Assembly: GCA_900088475.1 (NCBI GenBank)
Contig: FLMG01002157.1
Span: forward strand, 557-33,097
Length of the DNA: 32,541 nucleotides
Direction of reading: 5' to 3'
From: Hyphochytrium catenoides
Taxonomy: Eukaryota; Sar; Hyphochytriomycetes; Hyphochytriales; Hyphochytriaceae
The notes under the pieces: generated by a model
What the model saw: the letters and a program-made list of their open reading frames with translations, nothing else
Told to the model about the DNA's origin: nothing
Databases searched by the model: none
Translations under genes and position numbers: made by a program
In this document: piece after piece, positions 10,594-22,200 of the stretch
Numbering within the stretch: the stretch's first letter is position 1
How the letters are laid out: each line of letters starts with the position of its first letter

Positions 10594-13086
10594 ATGAATC
10601 GGCTGTTTGGGAAGAAGAAGGAGGTTCAGACACCTCAAGGCCCGAGCCTCCAAGATATTGGGACGAAGCTTGATGGAAGAGTGACGAACCTAGAAGAGAA
10701 GGTCAGGCTTCTCTCCTTGTTCCTGCAATTCTTCTGCGTGTTGCTTATATGTGTCTTTAGATCGCGAAGTGCGAGCAGGAGCTGGCACAATATAAAGTTC
10801 AGCTGAAGACAAAGAAAGGCGCAGCAGCTAACTCTGTGAAGCAGCGAGCTCTGCAGGTCAAACGTCGTTCCACGATTCCTCTTCTCCGTGTTCGCCGACC
10901 CTCTGTCGTCCTATTGGGACTGGGGCGGATGTTGCTCTGGCTTGTCTGCTTCCTGTCTCGTTCGTCCATCTCTTCCTTCTGCTCTTTCTCTCTCCCCTTT
11001 CACTCCGCCTACCCTCTTCTCATCTTTGATGAGTTTTCTCTCTCTCTTCTCTTTCTCTTTCACTCCTTTTCCCCCGTACTCCCTTTGTCATTCTAACTCT
11101 CGATTTCTTCTGTGTCCCAATCTTTGCTGGGCCCGTTACCTTCTCTATTTCTCTCTCTCCACAGTCCTCTTCCGCTCTCCCACCTCCTTGCCTCTCTTTT
11201 TATCTCTCCCTTAAGTTCTTGTGCTATCGTGTATCCTCTAAATCTGTCTCTCTCACTCCTCTAATTCTGTCTCTCTCTCTGTCAGTGTCTGCTTTATGAT
11301 GCCCAGCCTTGTTTTTCTGAAGAGCATCTCTTCTCTTGATTGGTCTGACACTTGGTATCGCAGACTCTAAAGAGGAAAAAGATGCTAGAACAACAGTTGG
11401 ACCAGCTACGGGGCCAGTCATTTAATATTGAACAGGTGCGATGGCCCCGTTTTGCGCCAGCTTGGTCCCTTTATGGTCAAGTCGCCTGGCTCAATGATGA
11501 GTCTCTAGTCCCTTCCCCGTCTTCCCCCGGAATACCTTCGCTCCAGTGTTCTTTCTTTCTCTTCTTCCGTCCTTCTCTCTCTGTGCCTCTGTCTCTGTCT
11601 CTTCTCCCTCTCTCTCTCGCTCTCTCTTTCTCTCTCGCTTTCGTCTCTTCTTTCTCTCTCCGTTTCTCTCTTATTTCTCCCTTACCTCTTTCTATCTCTG
11701 CTCTCTTCTGAACTTGGTTTCTTCTCCTTCTCCTTTTGTACTGGTCCCCTTCTGTGTAACCTACCCTTTTGTCATAACTATGGTTATCATTTCATTGCTA
11801 CTTTTATTCTCAACAATCGAGTGCGTCGACTGCTTTGGCCTCGCACGCCAAAAGGATTTACTCTGTCTTATGTGACCGTGGCTAACGTTATGTCGTCTCC
11901 TAGACGTCATTTGCGCTGGAAGGCGCCAAGGGCACCATTGAGACTGTGGCAGCAATGAAGCAGGGTGCCGCTACAATGAAGCAAGAGTATGCCAAGATTA
12001 ACCTTGATGAGATTGAGGTCAGAAGAGAGAATGAATGCACCTGGTGGAGAGAAGGTTGGGGTAGGGCGACACGTTTGCACAATAGAGAAGAGACAGTAAT
12101 CCTCACAGCAAGGATTGCAAAGGGTAGTTGGGAAGTGACATTGGCATTCAGAGAACGAAGGGTACCCGCAGAGAGGGAAAGAGAGAGACAGAGAGAGGGA
12201 GAGGGGGAGAGAGAGCTAATAGGCTCCAAAATAGCTCGGTGGAAAGTCGCCTATCTGACGCTCCCGCTTCGATAGGACACACAAGATATGCTTGAGGAGC
12301 TGATGGAGGATATGAACCAAATCCAAGATACATTAGGGAGATCCTACGGGTACGCATGTCAAGGGAATCCTGTCGTCTACTCGCATCTATAAGCCGCCTA
12401 CTTAGACTCTTTGACCTGACCTCTCTGCTTGGTTTGCTTCTTTTGAGTCCCAGGTAGATTGACTACATCCTACTCGCTGGGCCTTACATGTCTCGCTTCT
12501 TGCCAGATTGTACTTTATTTTTCTTCCTTTCATATTGTGCAGTCCGTCGCAATCGACTTGCATCACACATACTCATATGCCTTTTTACCCCTTATCGTTT
12601 GTATCTGCCTCCATGCCATTACCAGTATTGGTCAGGATATAGATGAAGCAGAGCTTGATGCTGAGTTAGCTGCGCTGGAGGATGAATTAGAAGAGGAAGG
12701 AATAAGAGAGGGCGCAGCGCTTCCTTCATATCTGCAGCCCGTTGGTCCGTATATTTATCCCTTGTGCTCCATATTGGGTCTGTCCATCTTGTCATAGCCC
12801 GTATGATCATCTGTCTTTCCTGTGTTTCTCACGGCTGGAAGCGTGTTTATTTGAGTCCGTGCCATCTTCAAAGCTTAGTGTATTAGTATTGCTTTCTTGT
12901 TCCTCTGCCCTTACTATCTTCTCCGTCTACGCGCTCCTCTCTAACAACCTGTTTTTTTATGTCATCGTCTTTCAAAAATACATAGCTGCACCACCTGCTG
13001 CCGCACAGCCAGCAACCGCCACTGCTAACAGAGGACGGACAGCTGTCGATGAGTTCGGCCTTCCACTCGCTCCAATAGCCAACTAG
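10594..13086 (+). CDS. CHMP5: Charged multivesicular body protein 5 (Vps60), ESCRT-III accessory subunit
   Basis: This Snf7-family protein works late in multivesicular body formation, in other eukaryotes by binding LIP5/Vta1 and tuning the Vps4 ATPase. Exons: 10594-10701, 10761-10856, 11364-11435, 11904-12017, 12276-12349, 12626-12744 and 12986-13086. All phases agree and the product is 227 residues (human 219). The start MNRLFGKKKE is the family start. Also diagnostic are NSVKQRALQ followed by TLKRKKMLEQQLDQLRGQSFN, the ELMEDMNQIQDTLGRSYG helix, the acidic DEAELDAELAALEDELEEE helix, and the C-terminal DEFGLPLAP. Introns 2 and 3 are long and very CT-rich on the sense strand. Identity is secure. 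Confidence 0.96.
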
Positions 13087-14158
13087 AACTTCCCTCTACC
13101 ACGTTCTCTTAATCCCTACTAGCGGGACCAGCTTTAGTCTCAACATCTTATTTTCTACGCGTCTCTTCACACTTCCTTCTCGTCCATTTCCTCCCTGTAC
13201 AAAGCCATTTGCTTTCTCCGGTGGTGACCGCTGCCGCAATGTCTATTCGCCTTACGACTACTTTCGATTCGCGTAGCCATTGTCAATCTAGCCTAACTTC
13301 AGATCATTTATTATTGTTCAACGGCAAAAGCGATAAGACTGTAGACAATTTGGCCTACATACTCTGTATTGTCCTTACACTTCTTCTCCACAGCGGGCTT
13401 GCTGCCTATGGGACGGTCTCAACCTAGTTCATCCCCACTCCACGCTGACCAAGTGCGCCTCAGCAGTTCGGGTTCTAGAGCTTGTAGTTGTACCGGCGAC
13501 CATAGAAAGCGTTTAATGCATCAAGAAAGGGATAGGATCTTGGCGACACAAGGGACAGGGAGACGAGCCTAGAGACAATACCAAGAGAAAGAAAGTTCGC
13601 TGTATTTCTACTCTCATTGAATCTATTTTTGCTGATGAACGTTGGTGATCCTACGCCAACAAGGTGCCGTTGAGTGACTCATCTGTCTTCTCTGATTCCA
13701 CATCCTGCCCATCCAAGATTCGAGTCTTCAACTATCTCCTTTCGCGGTAGCTTAGTTACAGCTTACTTGTCGTTTGGATGTCACTGGGTCTTCTGCTCAC
13801 TTCAATAGGCAGTCTTTCTTCTTTCTGCCTCTCTCTTTCTGCTTGTCCCTCTCTCTTTGCGTCACTTTCTCCGTGTGTGTCTCTCTCTCTCTTTGCTTTC
13901 TCGTTCTTCTCCATCCTAGTCCCTGTTTGATCTCATTTTGCACCATAGGACTGGTCTCTTGGTTGGCTATTTCTGTCCTATCAGGCCTCGGTTTCCTACA
14001 CCCTCCTTCCTCATCCTTGCCCCTGGGAGAGAAGAAGCCCTGAAACTCCTTCAGATTCCTTTCCTACTTCTGTTGCTGTCGTCACCACCACAAATAGCCT
14101 GCTTTCTAGTTCTCTCTCTCTCATCCTGCTCTTCATCTTTCACTCTCTCTTCTTCTTT
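13087..14158. other. Unresolved stretch after CHMP5
   Basis: Some short + strand open stretches look exon-like. One, at about 13573-13633, is basic (NTKRKKVRC then IFADERW) and ends before GTGATCC; another follows at 13650-13747. I could not join them in phase into a protein or recognise a family, so they may be 3' flank, a decayed gene or exons of an unknown gene. The stretch from about 13800 becomes CT-rich. Confidence 0.35.
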
Positions 14159-14795
14159 CGTCTCTCTCTCTCTCTCTCTCTCTCTCNNNNNNNNNNNNNN
14201 NNNNNNNNNNNNNNNGCTCTCTCTCTCTCTCTCTCGCTCTCTCTCGCTCTCTCTCTCTCTGCTTCTCAAGAGATGCCCGCTTCATTCTGTTTGAGGAATC
14301 TGCTGCTATCGTTGACCACGTGAAGACTACCATTGTGCCAACCCACCCCAGTGCGCAAGCCATATCCATCTTAATATTCCCGTGAGGGCTCAACCGTCCG
14401 TCCCGCCTGGAGAAAGGAGGCGTTACAGCTCGATGGGTTGGTTTCAGAATACGTTCAGGAGTGAATGGTGTTGAAGCCTAATATGTTGCCTTTTACTTTC
14501 GCACCAGGCGGCGAAGGATTGAGGCTAACCAGTATTTCGTGTCATCAGAACCAAGACATCCAAAACGCCAGTAAGGATAGGGATGATTTATTCTAAACCA
14601 CACTTTAGCTATTATCCTTCCAGGCAACCAGTGAATAAAGAAGGCTTTGTTTCAAATAGTCTCATATAATCGGGTAATAGATGATGAGCCCTACCCTTTA
14701 AATGCCTCTCGTTGGGATTGTGCAATCTAAGAGACTTACCAAGGTAACCTTGACGGGTCGAAAGGGGCTTTAACTCGTTGAAAATAGGAAACTTG
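14133..14795 (-). CDS. Possible small one-helix membrane protein (partial model)
   Basis: Two - strand exons fit together. Exon 14795-14740 reads QVSYFQRVKAPFDPSRLP and ends TG|GTAAGT. The next exon starts at 14406 after CTCCAG, completes a Trp codon, and continues RDGRLSPHGNIKMDMACALG into a hydrophobic helix (GWVGTMVVFTWSTIA) and a basic end (NRMKRASLEK). The frame then runs into the Arg-Glu repeat of the microsatellite and the assembly gap, stopping at 14133, so the true C-terminus is unknown. The first exon is not found; an ATG near 15112 with a weak donor is one option. Size and layout resemble small inner-membrane subunits, but no family is recognised. A competing + strand exon (FILFEESAAIVDHVK to TGA at 14384) covers the same bases. 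Confidence 0.35.
14159..14262. repeat. CT microsatellite containing a 29-base assembly gap
   Basis: CT repeats flank a run of N at 14187-14215. The true length of repeat missing here is unknown, and any frame read across it is unreliable. Confidence 0.97.
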
Positions 14796-14934
14796 CTGAT
14801 GGTGTGCAGGTTGGTCCCAAGAAGAGGAGAAGGAAGCTCTAATGGAGGTGAAGAAGTGAGCAGGAAAGGATCGACAAGTGAATGATGGGCAGAGACAGAG
14901 GAACCAGGGAGATAGAGATACATGGCGAGAGGAA

Positions 14935-15000
14935 GAGAGAGAGATTTAGTGGGAGGAAAGAGAGAGAGAGAGAAGCGGGGAGAGTGAGTGAGTTGTGTGT

Positions 15001-15034
<34 letters not shown>
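14935..15034. repeat. GA-rich microsatellite
   Basis: GA repeats, densest at about 15004-15034. They lie between the possible - strand membrane-protein exons and the + strand gene that follows. Confidence 0.9.
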
Positions 15035-15037
<3 letters not shown>

Positions 15038-15103
15038 AAGAAAGGAAGCACGGAGAGAACGAAGCAGAAGGAGGAGAAAGAAACAGAGGAAACGGGAACC
15101 ACC

Positions 15104-16304
15104 ATGAAGGGCATTGTCGAGGTGACAAAAGTAGCGCAGAGAAGCGGTAAGTCTAGGGATGAAGGAGACGGTGGAGATAGGATGCAGGATCAAAAGAATG
15201 CAAGGTGTTTCCCTCCGTTAGCTTTGCTTCTTTCCGCAACGGTTTGGGTCTAAAAGAATGGGCGAAGGAGAAGGCTACTACGGTGGAGGCGGGAGAATGG
15301 GACTGAGCTAGCTTAGAAGAGACGAGCTTTGTCCAAAGTCTGCGCCGGGGGAGCTCTTGATGCTGGCATTTTCAATCCTGAAAAGGTATCTCCTAGACAA
15401 CAGCGGCGCCGACGCCTTATCATTATCCTCTGGCTAGTTCCTCCTTCATTCGTTTGAGGAGAGGGAAAGTTCAAGAATCATAGCACCATTATAGCACAAA
15501 GGTGGTAGTCTTCTCTACGACCCTTGACCCCTTGGATCAGCTCTAATTCGCCCTCGCTCCCAACTTGGCACTTCCTCCGGCCGCAGAACCATGCTGAGCG
15601 TACTCAACCGAAGCAATAACACTGCCGGAACGAGCGTCACTAGTTCAAGTCTCCTGCACAAACAGGAAGACGCCTACGACGACTTTGTTAATCCTCCATT
15701 AACCTTCAACGCGAGAGAAGATGAGGTTATCATCATCCCTCCTGCCCTTCCGCCGGCAAAGACATCACTCTCCTCAACTGATTGCAACAGGAAAGGAGGT
15801 AGAAGGAAGCTGCCTTCTCTTTCTTCCACCACCGCGGCTAAGGCGGTAAATCAGACAGCACAGCTGATGAGAAAGGCGACTATAAAGAACCCCGTGACGG
15901 CCATTAAGGGGCTTTACAGAAAGAAAAATACAATGCTAACCGGGGAGGAAAGTGAAGAGAGCGAGGATAGAGAGCGAAGGTGGAATGCGCGATGGAGGAA
16001 GAAAGACACTGGGAACTCTTCAATGTACGTCCCTCCTCCTGTCCACCGGTGGCACGCCTCAATCCCTACAACCTCTCCCTGTGGTGCTGCTGGGGCCGGT
16101 CCATGCGCCTAGAGTCCATCTTACATGCGCTTTGCAAAAACGCAAAAGATGGACCTTCTCCAGGTGCCAAAAGGAGAGGACACCCGCGGGGTTGTCCGAG
16201 AATCTTGCAGAAGGATGGGGGCTCTGTTCCCGCCCATGGATGCAAAATCTTTCATCGTTTCTAGTCCCTCCCGAGGTATTATGGGACCGTCGTGTTACCG
16301 CTGA
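15104..16304 (+). CDS. Unrecognised protein with acidic and basic patches (4-exon model)
   Basis: I do not recognise this protein. The proposed exons are 15104-15146, 15322-15385, 15587-16040 and 16113-16304, phase-consistent, giving 250 residues. Exon 3 is the best supported: it opens with TMLSVLNRSNN, then has an acidic/proline stretch (DEVIIIPPALPPAK), a basic stretch (MRKATIKNPVTAIKGLYRKK) and a charged segment (GEESEESEDRERRW). Exon 4 reads naturally (SPSYMRFAKTQKM, then RGVVRESCRRMGALFPPMDA) to TGA. The 72-base intron 3 has a weak donor (GTCCAC). Without it the protein would stop at TAG 16110-16112, and the frame is identical on both sides. Exons 1 and 2 are weaker: ATG 15104 has a good context (CCACCATGA), but the acceptor of exon 2 lacks a pyrimidine tract, so the gene may instead start at ATG 15591. 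No membrane helix or known domain was seen. Confidence 0.5.
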
Positions 16305-16332
16305 AGCTTCCAGCGACCATGCTCCTACGCGC

Positions 16333-18257
16333 CTAGAGCTTCTGTCCTCCTTCTCCCCCGGGCGGTGGTACTACCTCATTCAACTTCGATATGATTTTCT
16401 CGAAGTCATATTTGTGACCTTCAGCGGTCGCACGATAGAAGTCTAACATCCTCTGGACGACATTCAATACCTATAAGGATGCACGGAAAGAGGAAAGGAA
16501 TGCGATCAGAGAAGGAGTAGGAAGCGAAATCGAGATTGGACAGAAGTGCTTCCGCTCTCCTCCCAAGAGTTTCTATCTGTTGCCCTAGATTGTCCTGATC
16601 GTCCTCTGATAATGATAAATGAGCAGAATGAGGGCACAGTACCTCTTTCTGGTTAACATTAAGCTTATTTATCCAGTCCGTGGGGTCTCTTTGAATGTAT
16701 ATGCATCCAAGATAAATAGCAGCCAAACTGATAATGTATGGAGGGTACAGCAGCACCACCTCTGTCTTGTACGAGTCATTCACGATGCCCCTAATTATAT
16801 CAGTAAACAGTGAAGGGATGGAGAGGGGATAGAGGGAATTAGTTGAGGGCACATAGGAGGTACAACTTAAACACTAGGCAGGCTCACTCCTGCTTGAGAC
16901 ATAAAAAGAAAGCTTACCATGCCGTGGAAGTGCAAACATCTTCAAGGCCCATGTCCTGCAGGAACCTGAAGCACTCAGTTGGTCGGAGGCATGCCGTTAA
17001 TAGGTCAATCATAATCAGTCCGCACTGAGGCTGTTACTCTGCCCGGCTTCGGAAAGTACCGCAAGAGCAAGAGAGCACAAGAAGGGCCCAGACGAGAAGG
17101 GGGATTTTAAGGCAAAGCAAACATATGTAGAACCAGAGTTACCCGGGAGGGTGAGAGATGAGAATGCCCCTGACGGAGGTACTGTTCGTTGGCTTACAAG
17201 GTCAGAGGCCTATAAGGATGATAAAGAACGAGGTCGAAGCGAAGCGCCTCAACCACGTAGAACTCGCACTCTAGAATCTCTTGATGGCGGAACTTCAAAA
17301 CTCGATCTGTCTTATCTAAGGCAGGACGGAAAGGAGAGTGGGAAGTTAGAAACCTTCTCGTACTTGGCGCTCCATCCTTCAGCTGTTGGTCTTTTGCAGA
17401 CTTTTCCTTTCGTAACACCTTCCTATCCTTCCCCTCCAGGGAATAAGGTCATACAAAGTGACACTCGGCTTTGTTCCTCGTCGAGAAGCTTCTCCGCCGG
17501 ACTCAATTGCTCCCATTACTAGTCCCCATTACTCCTCCCCAGCTGCGTCTCTTCTCATCGGCTGCGATACTTTCTCCTTAGGCTTTCTCTGTCTCCTTTC
17601 TCATCTGGACATGAGGTACCTGGTGTGCAGTACGAGATGTACTTGATCATATAGTCCACACGAACTTGGCACTCCTCAGTCTTTGCAGCTAAATAAAGAA
17701 CAGTAGCCGCCACCAGGCGCGGGTCAAAATCTTGGAAGCACTTGCTGTGGAAACGAAAGTCGGAGAGGCAATTGGCACAAAGGGATTGGGGAGAACACGA
17801 GGACGGTGTGAGCCTTCATAGTCATCAGGCACTTAAGAAGATAGAGAGGGTGTTTAGCAAGCCGTGGCGACAGAGCATCAGATGAGCGTCAGCCTCAGTC
17901 GAGGGCTCACCTTAGGTAGAATCTCCTATAGAATATGATGGCAGACGCTATGACCTGCTGTCTAAACTGTGCTTTCTTTCCTACTGTCTGAAGGACTGCT
18001 TAGGAAGAAGAGTCAGACCGTTCTAGATAGACGGCAATTCGGTCCTCCTCACATTGTATAATGTATTGGTGGACACCCTCGATCTCTTCTTCCGTCATAT
18101 GCTGCAAGTCTTCCTTGTTCCCTTTCTTTATCCGTTCGAGCGTCATCTTCGATGTCCAGTTCCTCCTTTGGAGACGGGCAGCCTAAGTCAAAAATATTCA
18201 GTGAGAAAGATAGCCCCCTACCTACCAATGGGTAGATTGCCAGAAGTTTGCAGCCAT
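16333..18257 (-). CDS. CCNC: Cyclin C, Mediator kinase-module cyclin
   Basis: Cyclin C partners CDK8 in the Mediator kinase module, which controls RNA polymerase II transcription in the nucleus. Exons: 18257-18226, 18165-18053, 17971-17911, 17744-17620, 17315-17198, 16965-16918, 16790-16643 and 16470-16333. All are GT-AG and in phase, giving 260 residues (human 283). The start MAANFWQSTHW is the cyclin C signature (human MAGNFWQSSH). Both cyclin boxes are visible: FRQQVIASAIIFYRRFYL, DPRLVAATVLYLAAKTEE, ILECEFYVVEALRFDLVLYH, LQDMGLEDV, IVNDSYKTE and LLYPPYIISLAAIYLGC. The helix MLDFYRATAEGHKYDF and a Pro/Gly/Glu tail end the protein. The first coding exon is only 11 codons long, interrupted inside the Trp codon. 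Its stop lies 28 bases from the stop of the convergent gene to the left. Confidence 0.96.
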
Positions 18258-19238
18258 TCTGGCGATGCCTCGCTCCCAACGAACGGAGAGCGCTGGAGTG
18301 GAGCGAATCCTCCTTGCGCTTAATCCTTGGGTGGATGGCGCTATGTAAACTCAGCCCGTCGCTCCAACCTCCTCATAGTCTTCGGCATGCGGCAGACATC
18401 AGCTGGTTGTACTGTCTCTAAGGCTCATCTTGACCTCTTCTGATAGCAACGGACTTAGTGAAGCCTCCAGACGTTCTCCCTTCGGCCAGGGAGGCGGCTC
18501 TGTCGATCAGCAACGCCTTCGACAATAATGAAGCCGCTTGAAGCTTCAGACCTGGAGTATGAGAAGCCCAGGACACCCATAAACCATATTAATTACCCAT
18601 AAATCCCATATCTTCTATGATTGGAGAATAAAATCTGACTAGCCAATCAGAGTTCGTGAGGGCTCTAGGTATCTTGGGTAACTAGAAGCCCTAAAAACCC
18701 ATTGTCAACGACTCGAAGCTTTCTGCAGATTAGAAAGTGGAGCTTCTGCCTCCTGCGAATCAGGCTGCTGATCGACACTTCTACAGCTTTTATTGGCCAG
18801 GCTCACTGAGAGGCAGAGTCCCACGGTGTTAGAAGGGCTTACACCTGAAGTCTGGGCACTCTGTTTGTCGGCGTGTGTGCTAGATACGGCAGCGAAGGTT
18901 ATGTTGTCAGGTCCAGAAAGGCCGGGGTTCTCCGATGATTACGGTCGATAAGGTCTCTGGAAGTACTGAAAATAACGTCAGACAGTGAGAGATTTCGAGA
19001 CTCATCTCGCTACACTGTGGCTCATCGTTCCTAGAAGTCCCTCGGCCGCTACACTACTTGCACACCGGCCTTTTTGTCTTGATCTGTCTTTGCTGGCCTT
19101 AGGCGGTAACGCCTACGAAAACGGCGAGACCGTCCGCGGCCATCCCCAGAGTGAGGATGGGGTGCTCCGTTATGCGGCTAGAACATAGACTGAACGAGAC
19201 ATAGACAGATAAACAAGTCATTCCTCTTCCTCTAGAGG
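18258..19238. promoter_or_regulatory. Divergent promoter region between cyclin C and the PH/TBC gene
   Basis: About 980 bases separate two outward-facing start codons, so this region should contain both promoters. It has no useful open frame on either strand. It holds several GAAGCTTC-type palindromic words, an A/T-richer patch near 18590-18640 with repeated CCATAAA words, and one 12-bp inverted repeat. No known factor site is assigned. Confidence 0.55.
18501..18777. repeat. 12-bp inverted repeat with long spacing
   Basis: TGTCGATCAGCA at 18501-18512 is matched exactly by its reverse complement at 18766-18777. The 253-base interior has no coding content. It could be chance, a decayed non-autonomous transposon, or paired binding sites. 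Confidence 0.5.
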
Positions 19239-22200
19239 ATGCAGGCCCAGAGAGGTATGGAGGGCTACCTCTATACTCGAGGGGGCATTCTTCACGGCTG
19301 GAGACAGCGCTACTTCGTCCTTGAAGGTGGCCAACTACACTATTATACGACCAAGGGTGGAGAGCTTAGAGGGACATTGGACCTACCTGGATGCAAGGTC
19401 AAAAGGATGCATAAGCTCGTGGTGGGCGGCCGGGAATATTGCTTTCAGCTTGCGACATCTGCTAGGTGCGTTCCCTGTCGTTAAGTGCTAACCAGCAACA
19501 AAGAACCTTGCTGTTCGCCCTCCATTCGAAGTGACGCCACATGATGTGGCTTGCTGCGTTACCCTTTTAGACCGTGCTCTTGCTCCCCAGCCCCTCGTTG
19601 TTGGATCACTGCTTTCTTACTTTTAGGCCCGTTTGGCCCTCTCGTTAATGACTCCGCGCACCCCGTGACTGCTCCTCGTAGCGAGTGGGTCTCCGTCTTC
19701 GTCTATCTCTTTGCTTTGGTTGCTCTTCGTCTCTTGACTCCCTTCGCCCTATGTTTTCTGGTTCTGATAGGAGATGTGTGTCCTTCCATGCTTCCTCTCG
19801 CCCTCGGTTATGTATTTCCTCATGCGTATCCCTCTCCCTCCCTCGAAGGTACATGGTGGCTGCTACGGATACAGAGCAAGAGATGAAAAGCTGGATTGCT
19901 GCCATCGAAGCTGCAGGGCGTGTCTGGGTTCCTCCGGAGTCTACAGATGGTGAGCAAGACAAGGGTAGACATCTAAACATGGGCAAGCTAATGCAATGGT
20001 GTACCAGACTTTCTATCCCCCAGTTCAGCGTTGGTGGCTTTGGCTGCTCGTACCCATGATGATGAAGTCTACTATCGGGATGTAAAGGTATTTTGAGGGG
20101 TCTATGAGGCAGCTATTGCATTAGCAATTACTAGCTTCTTAAGCTTGGTGTCTCTCCTGCATTTCAGAACTCCGCTCAGATGAACAGCGTTATAGAGAGC
20201 TTGTCAGAGATGAATCAGGAGGCCGTTGTGGCTGCGCCCAGCAGCAAAGTTAAGGTGTGGGCCAGTACGTTGTGGGCGCTCTTTAACAGTGAAAAGGAGA
20301 CTTACAGCCTAGGCAGAGACTGCACTTGCCAAAATCTTCGACATGAATAACGCTGTATCCGCCACGCTGCCTCTCCCTATTCTTTGCTAGTCTGTGATGG
20401 TCTTTCCCAAGTCTCAGCTTCGTATTTGACGATTTCTATAGTCCGTCCTCTCGTTCGCTGTAGATGCCTAACGCTTACTCTCGTCCGGGCTGCAGGTAGC
20501 TTCTGGACTTGTGCCGGGTAGTGTGCTGGTTGGGATAGGAGATGAGACATTGGGTGATCTCCCCTTCTCTCTCAAGATGAAGCGCCTTAACTCTGCTCAG
20601 TATCCATGTAAAGTACAGTTTGTTCAAGCCAAGACGAAGGAAGGGAAACTTAAGGTACAGGGACGACTCTGTGCTTAGCTGACGAAGAACAGAAAGTTGC
20701 CAGGCGAGAGATGCGATGATCAACCTCTTCATCCCGTTGGTCCCTTCAGCCGCTGGCGGCTTCCTTTCTCATACTTCGTAATGTCGTACTTCTCTTAGGT
20801 GCAGCCATATAGTGGTATTTATGGCCTTTGCCTCAAGTGGAGCGAGGCTCACGTTCGATTGAAAGGCGGCCAACTATTGTACAAGTTAGAGAAGCAGCCA
20901 GTAGTGATCAACTTGCAAGGTGCATAGAGTTCAGTGTAATGCTCTTCCTGCGCGTGTCTTTGCCCTACTCACATGAATATAAGTCGATAACGTTATCTGA
21001 ACTCTGTTGGGCCGGCTGATGTCTCTCCTTCTGGATAATATATATTCTGCCAGTCAAGGTTGATTGCATGGTCTCACTATAGCTGTGGCTATGCGCAAGG
21101 TCGGGAAAGCTTACTCGTACCAATTTATGACTCTGTGGCTGTGCAGGAAGCGTTGTAAAAGTGATACATCGCTATCTATCAGGGAGGGCCCACGCCTTCC
21201 TGGTGCAAGGAGAAGGGACACAGAATGCGATGTTCCAAGCCAGCTCAGCAGAGGAACTGCGGGGTTGGGTGGGTAAGCGTGCCCTCAACCTCTAGCCTTT
21301 GGTCTCCTGTTCTTTCTCCAGCGCGTGCGCCTTCAAGTTCTTCGCCCTAAGCTCCCCGTTAGTTCTTTATGGAAAACTGCTCTTGGTGCTCTAGAGTAAC
21401 CGCGAAGACTTCTCTGCCTCTTCGTAGGCGCAATTGCACACGCAGTGGAGATAAGCAGCGGCTTCCTGACGGGGGTCGATCCTACGGCTCATTTGGGGCT
21501 GGGGCGCTGCTCCTCCTCAAAATTCGCAGAGTCTGACAGTGAAGGAGAAGGTGAAGGAGAGAGAGCACTCCGCGAGCTCAGAGCTGAGATGCAATCCTCT
21601 GCTGTCACTCCTTCGGCGCGGGTAGAAGACAATGAGGTTCATGCGATAGGTAAGATAGAGCTGTTAAGCCAACCCATATCAATGGAGAGAGGGAGGGGGT
21701 CTGAATAGTGTTCTAGCCGATTCATCAGGGCACGTTGCCCTATATTGCTTGCAACTATTCTTCTCGATTACATCTCCTACTTCACGGACCTTCTCTGCCA
21801 ACATATGTCTATGATCTTCAGTTCTTACGGTCGATGCTATCGGATGGTTGCTTTACAAAGACAAAGTGGTGACTCTTTATCGTAAAATCGACCAGTAGGT
21901 TCTGCCTCTTCGCAACGAGATGGAAGGCCCTCAACCGATATGGAGAGAAAGAGGGCGTCTTCTCTACAGGGAGAGAGAAGTAGAAGAGGGTCTAGATCTG
22001 ATAAGGCTTCTCCGTTTTCAACGTCAGGAGAGAGGAGAAGCGCCTCTCCTCCTGGGACGACAACAGCCGCCAGAAGAGTTTCTCTCCAGGCACCGGCGCT
22101 CACCACTGTCTCCTGCGCCGAGGCCATTCTCCAGTTGCAGGCACAGAGCAAGATGTTAGAAGCCATACAGCTCATGAGAAAGAACCAGGTATGAAGTGTT

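Noticed and set aside
14272-14384. + strand exon after a strong pyrimidine tract (FILFEESAAIVDHVK)
   Set aside because: No upstream exon joins to it in phase; the opposite strand gives a phase-matched pair with a membrane helix. It remains an alternative, not a call.
16309-16446. Open frame continuing on + strand to 16446, and - strand open frame 16421-16643 as cyclin C C-terminus
   Set aside because: A phase-0 acceptor at 16471/16470 gives a much better cyclin C end (MLDFYRATAEG then a PPP tail, stop at 16333), so both readings are shadow frames or intron.
18258-19238. Possible MITE based on the 12-bp inverted repeat
   Set aside because: The arms are short, are not at the ends of a recognisable unit, and no target-site duplication is visible.
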